Positions 33,712 to 43,246 of a stretch of DNA of 64,000 nt are shown in pieces. Every line of letters begins with the position of its first letter. Position 1 is the stretch's first letter. The notes below the pieces were generated by a model that saw nothing but the letters and a program-made list of their open reading frames with translations, had not been told where the DNA came from and made no database searches. This DNA comes from an uncultured Acetatifactor sp. (GTDB lineage Bacteria > Bacillota > Clostridia > Lachnospirales > Lachnospiraceae). The DNA lies in the NCBI GenBank assembly GCA_910586775.1, contig CAJUJN010000002.1:12561-76560 (forward strand), given 5' to 3'. The position numbers were made by a program, and so were the translations under genes.

Positions 33712-35694
33712 TCAGCAGGAACATAACGCAGCAACATTTTCAACCCGCAGTACGGCAAAGGACAACGGCGGCAATACGATATCTGCCCTGTCCAGCTCTT
33801 TCACATAAGGTGCCACATTCTCCGGTGCTTCGATACTATTGTGCGCATCCTTCCCCGCCCCGGTCAGAATTTCGGCCTGAACCTTCATCCCGTCCTTCCA
33901 GCCGACCGGAAGCTCCAGGCTGATGCTCTGTTCCGTCTCCCGGGAATTAATTATCTTAACGATAACCGTTTTCTCCGCCTTCGAGAAGCTTACCGAATAA
34001 TAGATTCCCTCCGCCGCAGCCGCCTTCTCCCCGCCGCAGGTATCCAGTGTCACATCTCCCATATTGCGCGCATACATTTTCTGCACATAATAGCTGGGGC
34101 TGCCGTAGCAGTTCGACGCGTCGAACCAGATCATATCCGGGGACCACTGGGTATAGCCCAGACGGGCAAACAGAGGCGCATAGGATGCCAGCACCACCAC
34201 ATCCGCATTCCGCTCCACGCCGGTGAGGAATGCCGCCTCCGCCAGAGCGCCCTCCAGGGTATTTGCCTCCGGTTTGTTAAAGCCGCTGGCGGGATGTGCC
34301 GCGTATTCCCCTGAAAATACTTTCACTTTCCTGGGATAATTGTCATAAAAATCCGTATGGTCATAGAGCCACTCAGGCTTCACATAATAATGCTCGTCCA
34401 CCGCATACACAAAATCCTCCTGCTCCTCATGGGCATGGTAGAATTCCCATGCTTTCGTATAACGCTCGGAAGTAATGTCAGGCCCCGCGGAACCGATCAG
34501 TTTGATTTCCGGCGCATACGCATGGATTGCCTTCTCAAAAATCTCATAACGCTCGAAGAAATCCGCTTTCTCCGTCTGCCACTGCTCGTTTCCCACACCC
34601 ACCATAGTAAGGCCGAAGGGCTCCTTGTGCCCCATCTGCGCGCGGACGGCCCCCCAATGCGTGCTCTCATCCCCGTTTGCAAATTCAATCAAATCAAGCG
34701 CATCCTGAAGGAATTCCCGGAAAGCCGGGCTTTCCCTGTCCACCAGTTCCTTTGACTGGTACTGGCATGCAAAGCCTACATTCAGCACCGGAAGCGGGCT
34801 GGCGCCAATCATCTCACAAAGCAGAAAGTATTCGTAATATCCCAGCCCCAAAGTCTGATTATAATGACAGTAGTCACTCTCGTAGTTATTTTTCGCGTTA
34901 TTTTCATGGACTGCCCAGCGGTTCCAGTTGTTCTTCCTCGCCCATACCGGTTTCAGGCTGTCCTTGAAGCGGTAACGATTTGCCAGGGTATTCCCCTCCA
35001 CGATACAGCCGCCCGGAAAGCGCAGAAATCCCGGATGCAGCTCCTTCAGCATATCAAACAAATCCTTCCGGAAGATTCCTCCCACGGCATCCTCCGGAAT
35101 CAGGGAAATGAAATCCAGCTCCACAGTCCCCGGCTCAGACAGGCAAAATAAAAAATCCGCCTGTTCCACATCCGCCCCGGCCTGAAGAACTCCCTCGTAT
35201 TTCCGGAAACAATTATAGGTTTCCTCCTGTCCGTCCGCCGCCGAAATCGCAGTCTGGGCATAACATACACCGCCCTTTTCAACGGAAATCTCAAAATCCC
35301 CCGAAAATTTCACGCAGCGGGCCCAAAAGACAAGTTTGTAGTTCATTCCTTTTTTCAGGAAAATGCCGTCATAGGCTTTGTTCCTCACACCTTCCCCGGG
35401 ATGCTTTGTCTGCAGGCGCAGATAATGGGGGTTCTCCTCGCAGTGCGGGCTGCCGGTAACGCAGCGCAGGCCCGCCTCCCCGTCCCCCGGGTAAGCGCAC
35501 CAGCCGTAGCCCCCGTCATACTCCACCTGATAGTCACAGTAATCGCCTGTGGCCTTCAGGAACTCAAAGGAACGGTTCTCCAGCATCTCCGCATACAGGC
35601 CGCCGTCTGCGGCATAGTTGATATCCTCGAAAAAAAGCCCTGTCATGCCCTCCTGTATTGCGGCTTTTTTCTCTGTGCTTATTTTTATATTCAA
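33712..35694 (-). CDS. abfA: GH51 alpha-L-arabinofuranosidase
   Basis: 660 residues from TTG 35694, which has AGAGG seven bases upstream; a GTG eight codons earlier (35718) lacks one. Opens with the GH51 start LFFEDINYAADGGLYAEMLE. The acid/base Glu is in VGVGNEQW (~365) and the nucleophile Glu in FSGEYAAH (~459), both in a TIM barrel; a beta-domain (IVKIINSRETEQSISLELPV) ends the protein. Residues ~80-200 hold a carbohydrate-binding-like beta insert. No signal peptide, so it acts inside the cell on imported arabino-oligosaccharides. It is downstream of a hybrid kinase and near araB/araD, fitting L-arabinose release. Confidence 0.94.
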   Translation of the reverse strand: MNIKISTEKKAAIQEGMTGLFFEDINYAADGGLYAEMLENRSFEFLKATGDYCDYQVEYDGGYGWCAYPGDGEAGLRCVTGSPHCEENPHYLRLQTKHPGEGVRNKAYDGIFLKKGMNYKLVFWARCVKFSGDFEISVEKGGVCYAQTAISAADGQEETYNCFRKYEGVLQAGADVEQADFLFCLSEPGTVELDFISLIPEDAVGGIFRKDLFDMLKELHPGFLRFPGGCIVEGNTLANRYRFKDSLKPVWARKNNWNRWAVHENNAKNNYESDYCHYNQTLGLGYYEYFLLCEMIGASPLPVLNVGFACQYQSKELVDRESPAFREFLQDALDLIEFANGDESTHWGAVRAQMGHKEPFGLTMVGVGNEQWQTEKADFFERYEIFEKAIHAYAPEIKLIGSAGPDITSERYTKAWEFYHAHEEQEDFVYAVDEHYYVKPEWLYDHTDFYDNYPRKVKVFSGEYAAHPASGFNKPEANTLEGALAEAAFLTGVERNADVVVLASYAPLFARLGYTQWSPDMIWFDASNCYGSPSYYVQKMYARNMGDVTLDTCGGEKAAAAEGIYYSVSFSKAEKTVIVKIINSRETEQSISLELPVGWKDGMKVQAEILTGAGKDAHNSIEAPENVAPYVKELDRADIVLPPLSFAVLRVENVAALCSC

Positions 35695-35727
35695 ATGCTT
35701 AACCTCTTTCTTCCTCACTATAGAACA

Positions 35728-38700
35728 TTATTTCAGGAACCGTCTCAGCACTTCCATAAAGATTTCCACATCCAGCGGTTTGGAAATATGGGCATTCATG
35801 CCGTTGGCCAGAGCCGCCTCCCTGTCCTCCTCCAATGCATTGGCCGTCATGGCAATAATCGGCATGGACTTTACGTCCTTCCTCTCCAGTGCCCGGATAG
35901 TCCGGGTAGCCTCGTAGCCATCCATAATCGGCATCTGCACGTCCATCAGAATAGCATCATAATAGAATTCCGCCGATTTTTTCACCATTTCCACCGCGTC
36001 CGTCCCGTCAGGCGCAGCTTCCACTTCGAATCCCGTTTCTTCCAGGATTACCTGGGCAATCTCACGGTTCAGCTCTATATCCTCTACAAGCAGAATCCTT
36101 TTCCCGCTGAAATCCGCCTGGGTCCAGGACGCGGCTTCTTCCTTCCCTGCCAGATTATTTGCCGCCAACAGCGCGGATTTCAGATCCGACAGGAACAAAG
36201 GTTTTGCGCAGAATGCCGTAACGCCCGCCGCCTTCGCTTCTTCCTCAATATCCGTCCAGTCATAGGCAGTCAATACAATGATGGGTGCCTCCGTCCCCAC
36301 TACGCTGCGAATCCTTCTGGCTGTCTCCACACCGCTGGTCTCCGGCATCTGCCAGTCAATGATGTAGGTATGATAGGAATCGCCCTCATCATAGGCCTGT
36401 TTCGCACGGTACACCGCCTCCCTGCCGGAAGTCGTCCACTCGGAGCGCATACCGATCTTCTTCAGCATCTTGCTCACGCTGTCGCAGACATTGAAGTCGT
36501 CATCCACCACCAGGGCCCTCAGACCTTCCAGTTCCCTGATCTGCTCCGCGTCCTTTTCCACATCCTGGAGCTTCAGGCTCAGCGCCACCGTAAAGGTGCT
36601 GCCCTTGCCGACTTCGCTTTCCACGCTGATGGTGCCTCCCATCATCTCCACGATATTCTTCGTGATAGCCATCCCCAGACCTGTCCCCTGGATGCCGGAC
36701 TGAGTAGCCGTGGATTCCCGTTCAAAGGGTTCAAAAATATGCTCCACAAAATCCCGTGACATGCCTATACCATTATCTTTCACCATGAAAATGTAATCGC
36801 CGTATCCATGGCGGAAAGTGGTCTTCTGCATAATCCGGAAAGAAACCATGCCGCCCGCCGGCGTATATTTTACGGCATTGCTCAGCAGATTGATGAACAC
36901 CTGGTTCAGCTTCAGCGCATCCGCAATCACATCTTCGTTTGCCACCTCAAAAGTGTCGATAAACAGCTCCAACTGCTTTGCCTTCACCTGAGGCTGGATG
37001 ATATTCACCAGATTATGCATGATCTCGGAGACATTGCATTCCTGTTCCTTGATCTGCACCTTTCCGCTCTCAATCCTGCTCATATCCAGAATATCATTGA
37101 TCAGACTGAGCAGATGATTGCTGGAGGACAGGACTTTCTGCAGACAGTCTCTGACCTGATCCTTATTGTCAATATGGCTCACGGCGATGGTGGCAAATCC
37201 TATGATGGCGTTCATGGGCGTCCGTATATCATGGGACATATTGGAAAGGAAGGTGGTCTTTGCCCTGTTGGCGTGCTGAGCCTGCATCAGCGCATCCTGC
37301 AGCGCTTGGGTCTGTTCCTTCTGCTTCCGGACCTGTTCGGTAATCTCCCTGGTCACCACCATGACCATAATGTCATCGGTGTCATTGTCCCTGGTCATGA
37401 CATAAGACTGACGGACGCACATCTGCCCGTCCTTCCCGTCCGCTTCCCAATAATCAATATCCACTTCCGCTTCCCCGTTCTCGAAACGTTCCTTCAGGTA
37501 CTCTGTATTCACCGTCCTTCTGTATTCTTCCAGAGACTCCTCCAGGATAAAATCCCTCCATCTCTCAAAGCACTCCGATATCCTGCAGGGCGCCTTTAAG
37601 CCTGCCTTCTCCAGCAGCGAGAAACTCTGCCCGTTCCGCCTGCGCACGATATCCTGCTCGATGATATCCTTCGTCAGATTGAATTCAAAGGTACAGAGCG
37701 AATTGGTGGTAATGGCGATGCGATACTGTCTCTCCTTGCGGCTGGCGAGGGACATCTCAGCCTGCATGCGCAGTTCCTTTCTCTTTATTTCGGTAATATT
37801 TTGACGGGTAAACAATACCTTGCAGGCATTGCCGTCCTTCCGCTGCAGACAGACGGCGCTCACATGCTCCCATTCCGTATGTCCGTCATACTGCACATGA
37901 CACTCAAACCGAACCTCGTCCCTGTTCTCCAGCGCCCTGATAATGGCATCCCTGGCAATAGCATCCCCGAATTCCTGTCCGGCCTTCTCCTCTGTCAGGA
38001 TAGAGCTCATATGTTCCACCAGCTCCTGATATCTGCCCCTGGCGTTAATATCGCTCTCTTCCGGGTGTGTCCCCGCCAGATACTGATAGGTATCCGTCTC
38101 AAAATCGGCTATGGCAAAACGGCTGAAAAGGATATTGACACCGTCGATAATATATCCCATCTCCCGGTTCTCCTGCTCCAACCGCTTCTTCTCTCTCCCT
38201 GACCGGATCAGCAGAAGGATAATATAGACGGCAAACAAAACAATCAGTCCGATCTCCAGCTGGATTCCCACCATGTTCTCCGCCCTTATCATATCCTGCG
38301 TGACATCCTTGGGGAAGGTCTGTACCAGTACGAAACCATTTTCTGACAGATATGTCACACATATATTATCCGTCCTGCTGCTGGAATCACACAGAAAGCT
38401 TCCCTTCCCGCCATTTTCAAATACATCTCTTACATTTGCCGCCGTGTTACCGTCGATTATGCCCTCTTCTGCCAGGCCCGAAGCCAGATCCCCCTCATAA
38501 TTCCTGCCGTTGGAGCTGGCAATCACCTGTCCCTCCGGCGTACACAAATACACCTCCGCAGCCTCGCCGAAGTATGTGGCAGCAAGCATATTCTGCAGAT
38601 ATTCCTCCGCCAGATAAGCCGCCCGCAGTACACCCACGATCTCTCCCTGCCAGTGAACGGGTGCATAGAAGCAGACCATGGTCTCCTGGAAGAAATGCGG

Positions 38701-39114
38701 ATTAAAAAGAATCCCGATACCGTTCTCCCCCTGCATGCCGTTCTGATAGAAAAAACTCTCCCCGGCATCGGCAGTCCGTCCGTCGGAAGCATAGTCCGTG
38801 CCGGCTGCGTCCGTATACATCAGCGCGTCAAAGATCATATTATCTTCCATATTTGCCAGTCTCTGTGAGGTAACCACCGGTTCTTCCATGCTCTCTCCCA
38901 CAAAGTAGGCATATGTAGTAATCCTGTTCAGGGCGTTCCGCAGTTCTCCGTCAATCTGGTCTGCCTTCATCTGCGCCGCATCCGCCGCATAATTTTTATT
39001 CTGCTCCTCAATGCGCTGCCTGTTCCTCGTTGTGTACCACTGGAATAAAATGATGATTGCAAGTAAGAGAAATGGGACGTAGATTATCTGCTGCAGAGAT
39101 TTCTTTCTTTTCAT
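35728..39114 (-). CDS. Hybrid sensor histidine kinase with two receiver domains
   Basis: 1128 residues. Membrane helix at ~10-27 (IIYVPFLLLAIIILFQW), a ~250-residue extracytoplasmic dCache-like sensor, a second helix ~285-305 (LEIGLIVLFAVYIILLLI), PAS-like regions (~320-600), HisKA with NMSHDIRTPMNAIIGF (His ~625), HATPase with NLLSNAVKYTPAGG and GTGLGMAI, then two receivers: LVVDDDFNVCD...IIDWQMPE (Asp ~920) and LLVEDIELNRE...ILMDVQMP (Asp ~1056). There is no Hpt or DNA-binding domain, so the output must go to a separate partner. The own promoter is at 39183-39211. The GH51 stop-start gap is short (10-34 bases), so they form one unit, suggesting a link to arabinan sensing. Confidence 0.93.
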   Translation of the reverse strand: MKRKKSLQQIIYVPFLLLAIIILFQWYTTRNRQRIEEQNKNYAADAAQMKADQIDGELRNALNRITTYAYFVGESMEEPVVTSQRLANMEDNMIFDALMYTDAAGTDYASDGRTADAGESFFYQNGMQGENGIGILFNPHFFQETMVCFYAPVHWQGEIVGVLRAAYLAEEYLQNMLAATYFGEAAEVYLCTPEGQVIASSNGRNYEGDLASGLAEEGIIDGNTAANVRDVFENGGKGSFLCDSSSRTDNICVTYLSENGFVLVQTFPKDVTQDMIRAENMVGIQLEIGLIVLFAVYIILLLIRSGREKKRLEQENREMGYIIDGVNILFSRFAIADFETDTYQYLAGTHPEESDINARGRYQELVEHMSSILTEEKAGQEFGDAIARDAIIRALENRDEVRFECHVQYDGHTEWEHVSAVCLQRKDGNACKVLFTRQNITEIKRKELRMQAEMSLASRKERQYRIAITTNSLCTFEFNLTKDIIEQDIVRRRNGQSFSLLEKAGLKAPCRISECFERWRDFILEESLEEYRRTVNTEYLKERFENGEAEVDIDYWEADGKDGQMCVRQSYVMTRDNDTDDIMVMVVTREITEQVRKQKEQTQALQDALMQAQHANRAKTTFLSNMSHDIRTPMNAIIGFATIAVSHIDNKDQVRDCLQKVLSSSNHLLSLINDILDMSRIESGKVQIKEQECNVSEIMHNLVNIIQPQVKAKQLELFIDTFEVANEDVIADALKLNQVFINLLSNAVKYTPAGGMVSFRIMQKTTFRHGYGDYIFMVKDNGIGMSRDFVEHIFEPFERESTATQSGIQGTGLGMAITKNIVEMMGGTISVESEVGKGSTFTVALSLKLQDVEKDAEQIRELEGLRALVVDDDFNVCDSVSKMLKKIGMRSEWTTSGREAVYRAKQAYDEGDSYHTYIIDWQMPETSGVETARRIRSVVGTEAPIIVLTAYDWTDIEEEAKAAGVTAFCAKPLFLSDLKSALLAANNLAGKEEAASWTQADFSGKRILLVEDIELNREIAQVILEETGFEVEAAPDGTDAVEMVKKSAEFYYDAILMDVQMPIMDGYEATRTIRALERKDVKSMPIIAMTANALEEDREAALANGMNAHISKPLDVEIFMEVLRRFLK

Positions 39115-39182
39115 TATGACGGTTCTCCTGTAGATCGTGCCTGTTTCCGGTTTCGTATTTCAGCCAGGTGAAATATAAGCTT

Positions 39183-39211
39183 ATTATACTACCTGATGTA
39201 AACGAAAGCAA
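39183..39211 (-). promoter_or_regulatory. Sigma-A promoter of the hybrid kinase-GH51 unit
   Basis: Minus strand TTGCTT (39211-39206), 17 bases, TATAAT (39188-39183), giving a leader of ~65 bases before the kinase ATG. Confidence 0.78.
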
Positions 39212-39239
39212 TATTGGAAAAAAATTCTACTCCTCAAAT

Positions 39240-39330
39240 TAAAAATCATGCTGTCTCGGCATTTTCGTGCAAAGTGCGCACGAAAACGCCTCGCGGCAAC
39301 ACCGAGTGAACAGTCACAAGATCATCCGCA
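39240..39330 (-). repeat. Copy of intergenic repeat family 2
   Basis: On the minus strand it begins TGTTCACTCGGTG and carries a GTTTTCGTGC-type hairpin: TTTTCGTGC (39262-39270) pairs perfectly with GCACGAAAA (39278-39286). TGTTCACTCGGTG and TTTTCGTGCGCA recur at 42070-42110 on the plus strand. The rest of 39115-39457 has no gene. Confidence 0.55.
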
Positions 39331-39457
39331 ACAGGCCTGTAACGGAGAACGTTCTGTTATCACATATCCTGTCTGTTCATAAAATGTCCGCTTATGCGCT
39401 GCCAATTTGCACATTGCCTGTTTGCTCACTGCCCATTGGTACATTGTCAGCTCACGC

Positions 39458-39503
39458 AAAACTCCCCGTGCATCCGGCAAAGCCGGCATACGCGGGGAGT
39501 TTT
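39458..39503 (-). terminator. Strong terminator of araB-araD
   Basis: AAAACTCCCCG (39458-39468) pairs with CGGGGAGTTTT (39493-39503), with a nested CCGGC-AAA-GCCGG hairpin (39474-39486). It works on both strands and lies ~90 bases after the araD stop. Confidence 0.88.
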
Positions 39504-39594
39504 CGTCTATACTCTATGATCCTAAACGTTTAAACATTTATCCGGTTTCGGAAAGCCATATCCGGCAGTCTCAGTTCCAACCGCAAAACCATTC

Positions 39595-40299
39595 CTATTT
39601 CTCCGCGCCCTGCCCATAATAAGCATTGGCGCCATGCTTCCTGTAATAATGCTTATCCATCAGCTCCTGAGGCGCAGGCTGCACATGATGGTTGATGGAC
39701 TCCGTGCGGTAAGCCATCTTCGCCACCTCCTCCAGAACCACGGCATTATGCACCGCGTCCTTCGCATCCTTTCCCCAGGTGAAGGGTCCGTGGTTCTTGC
39801 ACAATACCGCAGGAACGGATACCGGGTCCTTGCACATTCTCAAAAATTCGCTGACGATCAGTTTTCCTGTATTCTCCTCGTAGGCATCGGAAATTTCTTC
39901 CGCAGTGAGGCATCTGAGGCAGGGAACCTCTCCATAGATATAATCCGCATGCGTGGTGCCGTAGCAGGGAATGCTTCTGCCTGCCTGGGCCCAGCTGGTG
40001 GCATAGGAGGAATGGGTATGCACGATGCCGCCGATCTCCGGAAATGCCCTGTAAAGCTCCGCATGAGTCGCGGTATCGGAGGACGGATTGTAACGGCCTT
40101 CCACCTTTTTGCCGTCCAGGTCTACTACTACCATGTCTTCAGGTGTCAATCTGTCATATTCCACCCCGCTGGGCTTGATGACAAAGCATCCGCTCTCCCT
40201 GTCTATGGCGCTGACATTGCCCCAGGTGAATGTTACCAGGCCGTATCTGGGCAGATCCAGATTGGCTTCACATACTGCTTTTTTTAACTCTTCTAACAT
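39595..40299 (-). CDS. araD: L-ribulose-5-phosphate 4-epimerase AraD
   Basis: 234 residues, the normal size. Class II aldolase fold: GLVTFTWGNVSAIDRESG, IKPSGVEYDRLT, the zinc-binding HTHSSYAT (~97) and a later His in ITHADYIYG-like THADYIYGEVP, and KNHGPFTWGKDA. It converts L-ribulose-5-P to D-xylulose-5-P in L-arabinose breakdown. It lies 24 bases after the ribulokinase and has AAAGGAG before the ATG. The UlaF/SgbE subgroup is an alternative, but the pairing with a ribulokinase and arabinofuranosidase favours AraD. Confidence 0.95.
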   Translation of the reverse strand: MLEELKKAVCEANLDLPRYGLVTFTWGNVSAIDRESGCFVIKPSGVEYDRLTPEDMVVVDLDGKKVEGRYNPSSDTATHAELYRAFPEIGGIVHTHSSYATSWAQAGRSIPCYGTTHADYIYGEVPCLRCLTAEEISDAYEENTGKLIVSEFLRMCKDPVSVPAVLCKNHGPFTWGKDAKDAVHNAVVLEEVAKMAYRTESINHHVQPAPQELMDKHYYRKHGANAYYGQGAEK

Positions 40300-40323
40300 T
40301 GTATCCTTACTCCTTTCATATTT

Positions 40324-41940
40324 TCAGACAAGCCCTTCCACTGCTGCCTTCTCGGCAGGAAGGGTGCTCTTGTATTTCTCAATAAATGCATCGAACCCGG
40401 CCACATCCTCCGGCTTCGGCTCGATGGTTGTACCTGTCTGTCCGGCAAAAATGCGGTTGCTCAGATAATCCGGCAGGCTCTCGCCTTCCGCTTTCTCTTC
40501 CATGTAAGCAGCCAGCACTGCCATGCCCCATGCGCCGCCTTCGCTTGCGGTATCCATCACCGTCACAGGCGCATTCATGGCTGCTGCCATCAGCTGCTGT
40601 CCCACCACAGGCGTCTTAAACAGGCCGCCGTGCCCCATCAGGGAATCTACCTCCACCTGTTCTTCCTTCATCAGAATGTCATTTCCGATTTTCAGTGCCG
40701 CCATGGAACTGTACAGATGGCTCCTCATAAAGTTCGCCAGCGTAAATTTCGCATCGGGAGTACGGACGAACATGGGCCGGCCCTCATTCAGCCCGGTGAC
40801 AGGCTCCCCTGAGAAATAATTGTATGCCATCAACCCGCCGCAGTCGGTATCGGCCGTCAGTGCCTCACGGTAAAGCGTTCCGTATAGCTCGTTCTTATCC
40901 GGCTTCACACCGAACTTACCCGCAAACTCCTCAAACAGATTCACCCATGCGTTCAAATCCGATGTACAGTTGTTACAATGAACCATGGCCACAGGGCTGC
41001 CGTCGGGCGTGGTAACCATATCGATTTCCTCATGCACCTTTGAAAGCGCCTTCTCCGTTACCACCATGGAGAAAATGGAAGTTCCCGCTGAAATATTTCC
41101 CGTGCGCACCTTTACGCTGTTGGTTGCCGTCATGCCGGTTCCCGCGTCGCCTTCCGGAGGGCACATGGGCACGCCCGGCTGCAGATTCCCGCCGGGGTCA
41201 AGCATCTTCGCGCCTGCTGCACTTAACACGCCTGCCTTCTCTCCGGCCGGCAATACTTTGGGAAGGATGTCTTTCAATTTCCATCCAGGGCCTTTGTCCG
41301 CTGCCAGTGCATCAAACTTCTCTATCATTTCCGCATCATAGTCACAGGTTGCGGAATCAATCGGGAACATACCGGAAGCCTCACCCACGCCCAGTACGCG
41401 CTCTCCGCCTTCTTTTCCCTCTCCTGACAGCTGCCAGTGAATGTAGCCTGCCAGTGTGGTCAGATAAGAAATATCCTTCACATGCTCCTCACCGTTTAAA
41501 ATTGCCTGATACAGATGGGCAATGCTCCATCTCTGGGGAATATTAAACTGAAACAGCGGTGTCAGCTTTCTGCACGCCTCTTCCGTCATGGTATTGCGCC
41601 AGGTACGGAAAGGAACCAGCAGCTCTCCCGCCGCGTCAAAGGGCATATAGCCGTGCATCATGCCGGAGAAGCCCAGTGCCGTCAGTTTCGTCAATGTCAC
41701 GCCGTACTTGCCCTGCACATCCTCCGCCAGACTTTTGTAGCAGCCCTGAAGCCCCTTCCAGATATCCTCCAGACTGTATGTCCAGATGTTATCCACCAGG
41801 CTGTTCTCCCAGTCCCAGTTTCCCATTGCCACAGCCCTGTGGCTCTCGTCCACCAGTACTGCCTTGATACGGGTGGAACCGAACTCCAACCCTAAAATCG
41901 TTTTTCCGTCCTGAATTGCTTTCTTAATCGCTTCGCTCAT
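40324..41940 (-). CDS. araB: FGGY carbohydrate kinase, probable ribulokinase
   Basis: 538 residues. The actin-like ATPase start (ILGLEFGSTRIKAVLVDESH), a mid-protein GTGMTATNSVKVRTGNISAG phosphate loop and SEGGAWGMAVLAAY near the end are FGGY-type. The length and AraD neighbour fit the second class of ribulokinases in Firmicutes, which are often mislabelled xylulokinase. The enzyme phosphorylates L-ribulose in the cytoplasm. GAGAGG lies six bases before the ATG, and the promoter is at 42007-42035. No araA isomerase is in view; it must be elsewhere. Confidence 0.88.
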   Translation of the reverse strand: MSEAIKKAIQDGKTILGLEFGSTRIKAVLVDESHRAVAMGNWDWENSLVDNIWTYSLEDIWKGLQGCYKSLAEDVQGKYGVTLTKLTALGFSGMMHGYMPFDAAGELLVPFRTWRNTMTEEACRKLTPLFQFNIPQRWSIAHLYQAILNGEEHVKDISYLTTLAGYIHWQLSGEGKEGGERVLGVGEASGMFPIDSATCDYDAEMIEKFDALAADKGPGWKLKDILPKVLPAGEKAGVLSAAGAKMLDPGGNLQPGVPMCPPEGDAGTGMTATNSVKVRTGNISAGTSIFSMVVTEKALSKVHEEIDMVTTPDGSPVAMVHCNNCTSDLNAWVNLFEEFAGKFGVKPDKNELYGTLYREALTADTDCGGLMAYNYFSGEPVTGLNEGRPMFVRTPDAKFTLANFMRSHLYSSMAALKIGNDILMKEEQVEVDSLMGHGGLFKTPVVGQQLMAAAMNAPVTVMDTASEGGAWGMAVLAAYMEEKAEGESLPDYLSNRIFAGQTGTTIEPKPEDVAGFDAFIEKYKSTLPAEKAAVEGLV

Positions 41941-42006
41941 GTATTACCTCTCTTCCCGCCCGGGGCGTTATTTGTTCTGGCATATCGCTTTTTCTTCCTT
42001 TCTTTA

Positions 42007-42035
42007 AGTATAGAAAAAATATGTGGTAAAGTCAA
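42007..42035 (-). promoter_or_regulatory. Sigma-A promoter of araB-araD
   Basis: Minus strand TTGACT (42035-42030), 17 bases, TATACT (42012-42007); a near-consensus promoter. No clear catabolite-repression or AraR operator was spotted around it. Confidence 0.82.
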
Positions 42036-42059
42036 GGAAACTGAGGCCTTTATTTCGTT

Positions 42060-42250
42060 TCCTGATACGTTTCATTCCTGTTCACTCGGTGCCACCGCAA
42101 GGGTTTTTCGTGCGCAATCCGCACAAACAATCCCGGGCAATCACTTCGATTACTTTGACTGCCGACGCCAAAATGAGCGTCTCCTGCTCATTTTGTGTGC
42201 ATCCTGTCACTGTTTACGGCAAAGCCGTGAACAGCAACTGCGTTTCCGCT
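42060..42250 (+). repeat. Longest copy of intergenic repeat family 2
   Basis: Begins CTGTTCACTCGGTGCC, then TTTTTCGTGCGCA, CTTCGATTACTTTGACTGC, and ends with the hairpin GTTTACGGC-AAA-GCCGTGAAC (~42217-42237). It fills most of the araB-to-RdgB gap (41941-42446), which otherwise holds two promoters and no gene. Confidence 0.5.
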
Positions 42251-42268
42251 TCAGTTCAGGTTCTCTCA

Positions 42269-42297
42269 TTGCTTCTCTCAGATGTTTATGCTATAAT
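42269..42297 (+). promoter_or_regulatory. Sigma-A promoter of the ITPase-like gene
   Basis: TTGCTT (42269-42274), 17 bases, TATAAT (42292-42297). It gives a ~140-base leader. Confidence 0.75.
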
Positions 42298-42446
42298 ATC
42301 AAGATATCAGGGTCAGAAGATCCGACAATTCAACAAACTTTTACACAACCGATACGGTTTATGTTCATAAGCAGCTATCACCCAATATCATATCAACATA
42401 GAATCATGAAACGCAACATTACAATGGGAAACGAGGTACACACAAG

Positions 42447-43106
42447 ATGAAACTTCTATACGGAACCGGCAATCGCGCAAAGCTGGAACCCATGCAGCGG
42501 CGGTTGGCCGGGTTGGGTCTGGAGATTATCGGACTGAATGATATGGATAAAGAAGCACCGCAGGTTACGGAAAACGGAAGTACTCTCCTGGAAAACGCCA
42601 GACAGAAAGCATTCGCCTATTATAATGCTTTCGGAATCCCTGTCTTCTCCTGCGACTCCGGACTGTACTTTGAAGGCGTGCCGGATGATATCCAGCCCGG
42701 CGTCCATGTAAGGACGGTAAACGGTAAATATCTCACAGACGATGAAATGCTTCTGTATTACAGCGGCCTGGCAAAAAAGTACGGCAATCTGAAATCAATG
42801 TACCGCAGCGCCATCTCCCTGGTACTGGACGAGGAGCACATCTACGAAGCCATGGATGACAGTCTGGCAGACGGCCCTTTTCTAATCACCCCGGTCCCCC
42901 ATTCCAGAATACAGCATAAAGGATTTCCTCTGGACTCTCTCTCCGTGGATATAAAGACCGGTAAATACTTCTATGACCTGGATGAAAAAGACCAGGATAA
43001 AACGGCCGTAAAGGACGGCTTCCTGGATTTCTTCCGGTCTGTATTGAACCTTTCCGCAGAATATCAGCCAACTGCAACAGGTAATTTTCATTCGGCAAAG
43101 CCCTGA
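42447..43106 (+). CDS. RdgB/HAM1-type non-canonical purine NTP pyrophosphatase
   Basis: 219 residues, slightly longer than usual (~195). MKLLYGTGNRAKLEPMQRRL matches the T(x)NxxK start of the Ham1 fold, and NARQKAFAYYNAFGIPVFSC with DSGLYFEGV matches the central Asp motif (normally DDSGL). It ends KDQDKTAVKDGFLDFFRS. The usual SHR motif near the C-terminus is not seen, so substrate use may differ from ITP/XTP clean-up. It stands alone between two promoters; it could form a pair with the downstream gene (gap 140). Confidence 0.82.
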   Translation: MKLLYGTGNRAKLEPMQRRLAGLGLEIIGLNDMDKEAPQVTENGSTLLENARQKAFAYYNAFGIPVFSCDSGLYFEGVPDDIQPGVHVRTVNGKYLTDDEMLLYYSGLAKKYGNLKSMYRSAISLVLDEEHIYEAMDDSLADGPFLITPVPHSRIQHKGFPLDSLSVDIKTGKYFYDLDEKDQDKTAVKDGFLDFFRSVLNLSAEYQPTATGNFHSAKP

Positions 43107-43246
43107 CCGAAGGCTTCCGGACGAAGGCAGTCTGAAAGTATACGAAGTGCGGACAAATCTGGTTTTGCGGGAAAGAAAAACGATTCTCTGCATGGCTGCC
43201 GCCGCCCCTTCATATAATGTAGCAATATTAACTTTCAGGTGATCCT

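Noticed and set aside
35401..36759. Long plus-strand frame (452 codons) antisense to the hybrid kinase
   Set aside because: It lies opposite two well-supported genes, has no ribosome site and no recognisable domain; it follows from codon bias of the real genes.
40324..41940. Xylulokinase
   Set aside because: The FGGY family alone would allow it, but the araD partner and the GH51 arabinofuranosidase make ribulokinase more likely.
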